Assembly (NCBI GenBank): GCA_019418605.1 | Contig: DYBN01000045.1 | Coordinates: forward strand, 6,862 to 70,861 | Length of the DNA stretch: 64,000 nt | Direction: 5' to 3' | Origin: Sutterella sp. | GTDB lineage: Bacteria > Pseudomonadota > Gammaproteobacteria > Burkholderiales > Burkholderiaceae_F | In this document: one piece after another, positions 59,211-64,000 of the stretch | How positions within the stretch are numbered: position 1 is the stretch's first letter | Layout of the letters: each line of letters begins with the position of its first letter | Notes under the pieces: model-generated | The model's input: the letters and a program-made list of their open reading frames with translations, nothing else | Told to the model about the DNA's origin: nothing | Databases searched by the model: none | Position numbers and translations under genes: made by a program

Positions 59211-61100
59211 ATGAACCGATATCCACTTTGGAAGTACATACTGATTGCGGTCGTGCTGATCATTGCCGCCGTCTACACGCTTCCCAACTTTTATGGCGAG
59301 TCGCCTGCCGTGCAGGTGAGCTCGGCCAAGGCCACAGTCAAGGTCGACGAGGCGGTGATGACGCGCGTCGAGCAGGCCTTGAAGGCCGCCAACCTCACGC
59401 CCAACGGCATCTTCTTTGAGCAGGGCGCGCAGCAAAACACGGTGCGTGTGCGCTTTGATCCGACGGCTGCCGAGCAGCAGCTGCAGGCGCAGAACGTGCT
59501 TGAGACGGCTTTAAATCCCGACAAGACGAATCCGAGCTACATCATTGCTCCCAACCTCGTGCCCAACACGCCGGGGTGGCTTCTGAGCCTCAACGCGCTG
59601 CCGATGTACCTGGGGCTTGATCTGCGCGGCGGCGTGCACTTCCTGCTGCAGGTGGACATGCATGCGGCCATTGAAAAGCGCGCCGAAGCCACGGCCGCCG
59701 ATTTGCGCACGCAGCTGCGCGATCAGCGCATCCGCCACACGGGCATCAGCCGCGTGGGCAACACGGTCGAGATTCGCTTTGCCGATCAGCAGGAGCGCGC
59801 CCGCGCCAACGACCTTCTGCGCTCGACGCAGCCCGATCTGGTGCTCTCGGAGGCCGAGGCGGGCGGCAGCTACGTGATCCGCGCCGAGCTCTCGCAGAAC
59901 GCGATCAAGAACGTGCAGGAATATTCGCTTAAGCAAAATATCTCCACCCTGCACAACCGCATCAACGAGCTTGGCGTTGCCGAGCCCGTCATCGCGCAGC
60001 AGGGTGCCGACCGCATCGTGGTGCAGCTGCCGGGCGTGCAGGATACGGCCAAGGCCAAGGACATTCTCGGCCGCACGGCCACGCTCGAAGTGCGCATGGT
60101 CGACGACTCGCCCGAGGCGCTCGCGCAGCTTGCGCAGGGCAACGTCCCCTTTGGCGACGAGCGCTACCTTGACCGCGACGGCAGGCCTATTCTCGTCAAG
60201 CGCCGCGTGGTGCTCACGGGCGAAAACCTCAACGACGCACAGCCCGGGTTTGATTCCCAGACCCAGGAGCCGACGGTTAATCTGACGCTTGACAACCGCG
60301 GCGCGCGCATTTTCCGTGACGTCACCCGCGACAACGTCGGCAAGCGCATGGCGATCATCCTCTTTGAAAAGGGCAAGGGCGAGGTCGTCACCGCTCCCGT
60401 GATCCGTCAGGAGATCGCAGGCGGCCGCGTGCAGATTTCGGGCCGCATGACGACGATGGAGGCCACCGATACGGCGCTGCTGCTGCGTGCGGGCTCTCTT
60501 GCCGCCCCGATGGAAATTGTCGAAGAGCGCCTGATCGGCCCCTCGCTTGGCGCCGACAACATCAGCGCGGGCTTTCGCTCCACGCTCTACGGCTTTTCGA
60601 TCGTGGCGATTTTCATGATCGTCTACTACCAGGTCTTCGGAATCGTCTCGGCGCTAAGCCTTCTGTGCAACGTCACCTGCCTGATTGCGCTGCTCTCGAT
60701 GCTGCAGGCTACGCTCACGCTGCCCGGCATTGCGGCCATTGCGCTCACCCTCGGCATGGCCGTCGACGCCAACGTGCTCATCAACGAGCGCGTGCGCGAA
60801 GAGCTCAGAATCGGACGAACGCCGCAGCTGGCCATCAGCGAGGGCTACGGCATGGCTTTTGCAACGATTCTTGACTCCAACGTCACGAGTCTGATTGCCG
60901 GCATCGCGCTTTTGATCTTTGGCTCGGGCCCCGTGCGCGGCTTTGCCGTGGTGCACTGCCTGGGCATTTTGACCTCAATCTTTACGTCCGTGGTGGTCTC
61001 CCGCGCCATGATCAACCTGATCTACGGCAGAAAGAAGAAGCTCACGCGCGTGCACATCGGTCAGGTCTGGAAGCCTGATCTCAGCCAGAGCACGAAGTAG
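59211..61100 (+). CDS. secD: Protein translocase subunit SecD
   Basis: SecD with SecF uses the proton gradient to pull exported proteins through SecYEG on the periplasmic side. The 629-residue protein has an N-terminal helix (YPLWKYILIAVVLIIAAVYTLP), the large periplasmic domain with MYLGLDLRGGVHFLLQVDM, and five C-terminal RND-type helices with GMAVDANVLINERVREEL. The ATG at 59211 is followed by the conserved MNRYPLWK start. It is 20 bp upstream of secF. Confidence 0.97.
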   Translation: MNRYPLWKYILIAVVLIIAAVYTLPNFYGESPAVQVSSAKATVKVDEAVMTRVEQALKAANLTPNGIFFEQGAQQNTVRVRFDPTAAEQQLQAQNVLETALNPDKTNPSYIIAPNLVPNTPGWLLSLNALPMYLGLDLRGGVHFLLQVDMHAAIEKRAEATAADLRTQLRDQRIRHTGISRVGNTVEIRFADQQERARANDLLRSTQPDLVLSEAEAGGSYVIRAELSQNAIKNVQEYSLKQNISTLHNRINELGVAEPVIAQQGADRIVVQLPGVQDTAKAKDILGRTATLEVRMVDDSPEALAQLAQGNVPFGDERYLDRDGRPILVKRRVVLTGENLNDAQPGFDSQTQEPTVNLTLDNRGARIFRDVTRDNVGKRMAIILFEKGKGEVVTAPVIRQEIAGGRVQISGRMTTMEATDTALLLRAGSLAAPMEIVEERLIGPSLGADNISAGFRSTLYGFSIVAIFMIVYYQVFGIVSALSLLCNVTCLIALLSMLQATLTLPGIAAIALTLGMAVDANVLINERVREELRIGRTPQLAISEGYGMAFATILDSNVTSLIAGIALLIFGSGPVRGFAVVHCLGILTSIFTSVVVSRAMINLIYGRKKKLTRVHIGQVWKPDLSQSTK

Positions 61101-61120
61101 GACGAAGGGAGGCACAACAA

Positions 61121-62053
61121 ATGGAATTTTTCCGCATTCACAAGACGATTCCGTTTATGCGTTATTCGCATATTCTGAATCTGATCTCCTTTGTTTCGTT
61201 TGCCGTGGCCGTCTACTGGATCATCTTTCACGGCCTGGCCTTCTCGATTGAATTTACGGGCGGCACCCAGGTCGTGGTCGAATATCCGCAGGCCGCGCCC
61301 ACCGAGCAGATCCGCGAGCAGATCAAGGACAAGCTCGGGATCGAAGCCGCCGTGCAGAACTACGGCACGGCGCGCGACGTGATGATCCGGCTGCCGATGA
61401 AGGAGGGTGAGACGTCGGGGCAGCAGGCCCAGGAGCTGATGGACGTGCTCTCGCAGACCGAGCCGGACGTGAAGCTTCTCAACAACGAGTTCGTCGGTCC
61501 CCAGGTGGGCGAGGAGCTCGCAACCGACGGCGGCACGGCCCTGCTTTTGGTGGTGATCGGCATCATGGTCTATCTCGCCTTTCGCTTCGAGTGGAAGTTT
61601 GCCGTCGCAGCCATCATCGCCAACCTGCACGACGTGGTGATCGTCGTGGGCATCTTTGCCGTGATGCAGTGGGAGTTCTCTCTGCCCGTGCTCGCGGCCG
61701 TGCTCGCGGTATTGGGGTACTCGGTCAACGAATCGGTGATCATCTTTGACCGCGTCAGAGAGCATTTCCGCAAGATGCGCCGCGCCTCTTCCGTTGAAAT
61801 CATCAACTCGGCCATTACCGCCACGATTTCGCGCACGGTGATCACGCACTCCTCGACCCTGGCAATGACGCTGTCGATGTTCTTTTTCGGCGGCCCCGCG
61901 CTGCATCACTTTTCGCTTGCGCTGACAATCGGCATTTTGCTCGGCGTCTACTCCTCGGTCTTCGTGGCCGCGGCCATTGCGCTTTACCTCGGCGTCAAGC
62001 GTGAAGACCTGGTCAAGCCCATGAAAAAGGATGTCCAGGAGATGGTGCCTTAA
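61121..62053 (+). CDS. secF: Protein translocase subunit SecF
   Basis: SecF is the partner of SecD. The 310-residue protein has GLAFSIEFTGGTQVVVEYP (the D1-like motif) and the conserved region GYSVNESVIIFDRVREHFRK with TISRTVITHSSTLAMTL. It is the last gene of the set. An insertion sequence begins 29 bp after its stop and displaces the original terminator to the far side. Confidence 0.97.
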   Translation: MEFFRIHKTIPFMRYSHILNLISFVSFAVAVYWIIFHGLAFSIEFTGGTQVVVEYPQAAPTEQIREQIKDKLGIEAAVQNYGTARDVMIRLPMKEGETSGQQAQELMDVLSQTEPDVKLLNNEFVGPQVGEELATDGGTALLLVVIGIMVYLAFRFEWKFAVAAIIANLHDVVIVVGIFAVMQWEFSLPVLAAVLAVLGYSVNESVIIFDRVREHFRKMRRASSVEIINSAITATISRTVITHSSTLAMTLSMFFFGGPALHHFSLALTIGILLGVYSSVFVAAAIALYLGVKREDLVKPMKKDVQEMVP

Positions 62054-62073
62054 GGCGCGTTCCTCCCAAGACA

Positions 62074-62082
62074 ATCAAAACC
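62074..62082. repeat. Target-site duplication, left copy
   Basis: ATCAAAACC is repeated directly at 63696-63704, on the other side of the insertion sequence. Confidence 0.85.
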
Positions 62083-62154
62083 CAGGGCGAACGCAGATTC
62101 AAAAGGTTGAGTTTTTGAGACATCCCTATTTTTATTAGGAATCAACGACTTAGC

Positions 62155-62183
62155 TTGACTAAAAAGAATAGATATTGTAGAAT
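62155..62183 (+). promoter_or_regulatory. Promoter of the IS transposase
   Basis: TTGACT (62155-62160) and TAGAAT (62178-62183) are spaced exactly 17 nt apart, 28 nt before the transposase start. Confidence 0.7.
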
Positions 62184-62211
62184 TCTACTATTCTCAATAG
62201 GTCTGCCAGTC

Positions 62212-63663
62212 ATGCAAGTCGACTACGTCAAGTACCCAGACATCCCGCCGGGATGTCAAATGAACCTAAACAAGAACACCGGGGCCTATCAGGTTTTCCG
62301 CGAAGGTAAAAACCGCAGTCCTTGGTGCAAGACCAAGCGCGAATCCGTCGGGCGCATTGACGCCTCCGGACGATTCACCTTGAGCAAGACTTACATCCTC
62401 CAAAAGCAGCTGTATTCACTGCAATCTTCTGGCGCGTCGTCCGAAACGCCCCCACCCGATCAGCGTGTGACGAAAGTTGTCGAAGCCCTGGATGCGGCTG
62501 TCAAGCACAATCAGCTCGAGGTGCGGCGGCTTACCTACAAGTCCGTGCCCATGACCGCGTTGATTTTGGGTTCGCTGATGCAGTCGCTCACCGGCGACAG
62601 CGACTGTGTGTCCATCGGCGACTTCATCGCCCGCAACATTGATTTCTTCAGAGCACACATCCCCGACTGCAACTTCGAAAACGTCTCGCATGACACGGTG
62701 CGGCGGGCAATGATGCTCATCGAGCCTGAAAAGTTTGAAAACTTCTACATGAATACGATCAGCGGCGTGGTCCGCCGCACCGTGCGCCGTGTTATCGCCG
62801 CAGACGGGCAGGCCGTCCGCGCCTCAGGCAGAGCCACGGACGATGAGCCCGCGGTCCACGGCGCCTCGATGTTCATGAATTTCTACGATACGACCAATCG
62901 AGTCTGCCTTGCCCAACGCTACATTGCGAAAAAGACCAACGAAATCACGGTTGGCCCGCAGATGGTGGAGGATCTTGATTTGCGAGGCACCGTGGTGACC
63001 GCTGATGCCATGAGCTGCCAGGTCGGCTTTGTAGAAGCCGTCTTGAAGCAGGCCGACTATTGCATTTCCCTGAAGGGCAATCAAAACAAGTGCTGGAAGG
63101 AAGTGACGTTTCTATTCGCTTCGACGCACGAAGACCAAATTAAAACCTGGGTCTCGGACTGGGAGTGCGATCACGGCCGCATCGAGCAGCGCACAGTCTC
63201 CATGATCAGCGGCGCCTTGCTCTCAAAAACTTTGAGGGACAAATGGCCGGGGCTTTCCGGAGGTTCGGTCATCCGAGTGCAGAAGCAGACCACAAAGAAA
63301 AACACAAAGAAGACGAGCACTGAGGAGCGCTTCTACATCTCTTCACTCCCCACCGAGGGGGTGGAGATGGCCGAAAAGATGGGAGAAATCATTCGCGCCC
63401 ATTGGGGCGTTGAGAATTCGCTGCACTGGATGCTCGACAACCTGTTTCGGCAGGACCGCATGCAGGCAGACAATCGAAACTACCTCACCAATCGATGCGC
63501 CCTGAACAAGCTCGCTCTTGCGCTGCTTGAGAACTATCGTTTTTATTTGTGGAACGAGCGCGGCGAGGCTGAAAACCTGTCCGTGCGGCTGTTACAGCAA
63601 CGATGCCGTGACCCGCGGATTGCCATCGAATGCATCGCCTGCGCACTGGGGCTCATGCGCTGA
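62212..63663 (+). CDS. ISAs1-family DDE transposase
   Basis: This 483-residue transposase has the catalytic Asp in RVIAADGQAVRASG, the second Asp in VVTADAMSCQ and the Glu in HWGVENSLHWMLDNLF, so the DDE triad is complete. An N-terminal module of about 80 residues (KYPDIPPGCQMNLNKNTGAY, REGKNRSPWCKTKRESVGRI) precedes the usual domains and resembles part of the N-terminus of the inactive relative at 21.0-22.8 kb. The ATG at 62212 is preferred; the upstream frame overlaps the promoter. Confidence 0.93.
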   Translation: MQVDYVKYPDIPPGCQMNLNKNTGAYQVFREGKNRSPWCKTKRESVGRIDASGRFTLSKTYILQKQLYSLQSSGASSETPPPDQRVTKVVEALDAAVKHNQLEVRRLTYKSVPMTALILGSLMQSLTGDSDCVSIGDFIARNIDFFRAHIPDCNFENVSHDTVRRAMMLIEPEKFENFYMNTISGVVRRTVRRVIAADGQAVRASGRATDDEPAVHGASMFMNFYDTTNRVCLAQRYIAKKTNEITVGPQMVEDLDLRGTVVTADAMSCQVGFVEAVLKQADYCISLKGNQNKCWKEVTFLFASTHEDQIKTWVSDWECDHGRIEQRTVSMISGALLSKTLRDKWPGLSGGSVIRVQKQTTKKNTKKTSTEERFYISSLPTEGVEMAEKMGEIIRAHWGVENSLHWMLDNLFRQDRMQADNRNYLTNRCALNKLALALLENYRFYLWNERGEAENLSVRLLQQRCRDPRIAIECIACALGLMR

Positions 63664-63695
63664 TACCCTACTTTTTATAATCTGCGTTCGCCGTG

Positions 63696-63704
63696 ATCAA
63701 AACC
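63696..63704. repeat. Target-site duplication, right copy
   Basis: ATCAAAACC matches the left copy at 62074-62082. Confidence 0.85.
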
Positions 63705-63738
63705 CCTTGCCGGCCGATGAAGCCAGCAAGGGGTTTTT
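63699..63738 (+). terminator. Original secDF terminator, displaced by the insertion sequence
   Basis: AAAACCCCTTGC (63699-63710) pairs with GCAAGGGGTTTT (63726-63737), followed by T. The left part of the stem overlaps the target duplication, so removing the insertion would place this hairpin about 25 bp after secF. Confidence 0.8.
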
Positions 63739-63807
63739 AGTGGGGAGTGCAGCTTGCGTGCACGCCTCGGGGCTCCCGAAGCCTCAGGGCGGGGCCGGGG
63801 CGGCGGG

Positions 63808-64000
63808 CTAAAACTGCGCCTGCGGGTAGAGCTTCATCAACACGGCGCGCACCACTGCATCAAAGGAGGCGGCAAGTTCGGCTCGAGGCAGCTTCATGGG
63901 CTCGAGCACTTGGTCGACCGTCGTGCGCCAAAACGGCGGATATTCGCTCTCGGTCCAGTTGCCGCGGCCGCGGCCAAAGTGCGCGATGGCCAGATAAAGG
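63808..64000 (-). CDS. Unrecognised protein, C-terminal part only
   Basis: The frame runs off the window edge. The last 63 residues include LAIAHFGRGRGNWTESEYPP, then FWRTTVDQVLEPMKLPRAEL and ASFDAVVRAVLMKLYPQAQF before TAG. Composition and codon use are like the core genes. I do not recognise a family. Confidence 0.6.
   Translation of the reverse strand, partial: LYLAIAHFGRGRGNWTESEYPPFWRTTVDQVLEPMKLPRAELAASFDAVVRAVLMKLYPQAQF

Larger units (their letters stand above)
62083..63695 (+). mobile_element. Complete ISAs1-family insertion sequence
   Basis: The 1,613-bp element is bounded by 17-bp terminal inverted repeats, CAGGGCGAACGCAGATT at 62083-62099 and its complement (one mismatch) at 63679-63695. 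A direct 9-bp duplication, ATCAAAACC, flanks it. It carries one transposase gene with its own promoter. All parts are intact, so it is probably recent and mobile. Confidence 0.9.

Overview
The window is a chromosomal segment of a GC-rich Gram-negative bacterium. Several things fit a betaproteobacterium of the Burkholderiales, most plausibly a Sutterella/Parasutterella-like gut organism: the block yhbY / rlmE-ftsH-folP-glmM, sigma-32 promoters at grpE and dnaK, the long form of IF-1, and ISAs1- and IS1634-type transposases. The taxonomic placement is inference from gene content and order; no 16S gene is present.

Layout. 1-8.5 kb: a TagD-like nucleotidyltransferase, tRNA-Asn, an aromatic/aspartate aminotransferase, uvrB, a LarA-type lactate racemase, a low-molecular-weight tyrosine phosphatase, gph and a secreted SGNH hydrolase. 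8.6-20.9 kb: a PiT phosphate transporter behind a three-repeat Pho box, then yhbY, rlmE, ftsH, folP, glmM, alaS and a TusA-like protein. 21-26.3 kb: a transposase-derived protein that has lost catalytic residues, the dTDP-rhamnose genes rfbB/rfbD/rfbC (no rfbA here) and a TRIC-type channel. 26.5-26.7 kb: a gene-free stretch holding a Fur-box promoter, a foldable RNA of about 190 nt and a strong terminator, which I read as a candidate iron-regulated small RNA. 26.9-29.1 kb: queA-tgt.

29.1-35.1 kb is an accessory zone. It has a divergent Cro-like/CI-like repressor pair with an operator array, an unknown 297-residue protein, IS21, HNH-nuclease and IS1634 relics, and a RelB-YoeB toxin-antitoxin pair between partial direct repeats. 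The DAHP synthase gene sits among these relics and is preceded by a Phe/Tyr-rich leader peptide and an attenuator. 35.4-44.9 kb is core again: a YheT hydrolase, a VUT/YhhQ transporter, hemH, grpE-dnaK-dnaJ, rubrerythrin and lrgAB. 44.9-47.9 kb is an AT-rich foreign block with two glycosyltransferases and a decayed pyruvyltransferase. 47.9-62.1 kb holds fadD, hemG, infA, xseA, sodB (with a cysteine-rich tail), a DUF192 protein, cspA, icd, rplM-rpsI, argC and yajC-secD-secF. A complete ISAs1-family insertion sequence with a target duplication (62.08-63.70 kb) separates secF from its terminator. The window ends inside an unrecognised gene.

Functional themes are protein quality control (FtsH, DnaK/DnaJ/GrpE), queuosine tRNA modification (QueA, Tgt and a possible precursor transporter), the last two haem steps (HemG, HemH), oxidative-stress defence (SodB, rubrerythrin), and several visible control devices: Pho box, Fur box, aromatic amino-acid attenuator, sigma-32 promoters and phage-type operators.
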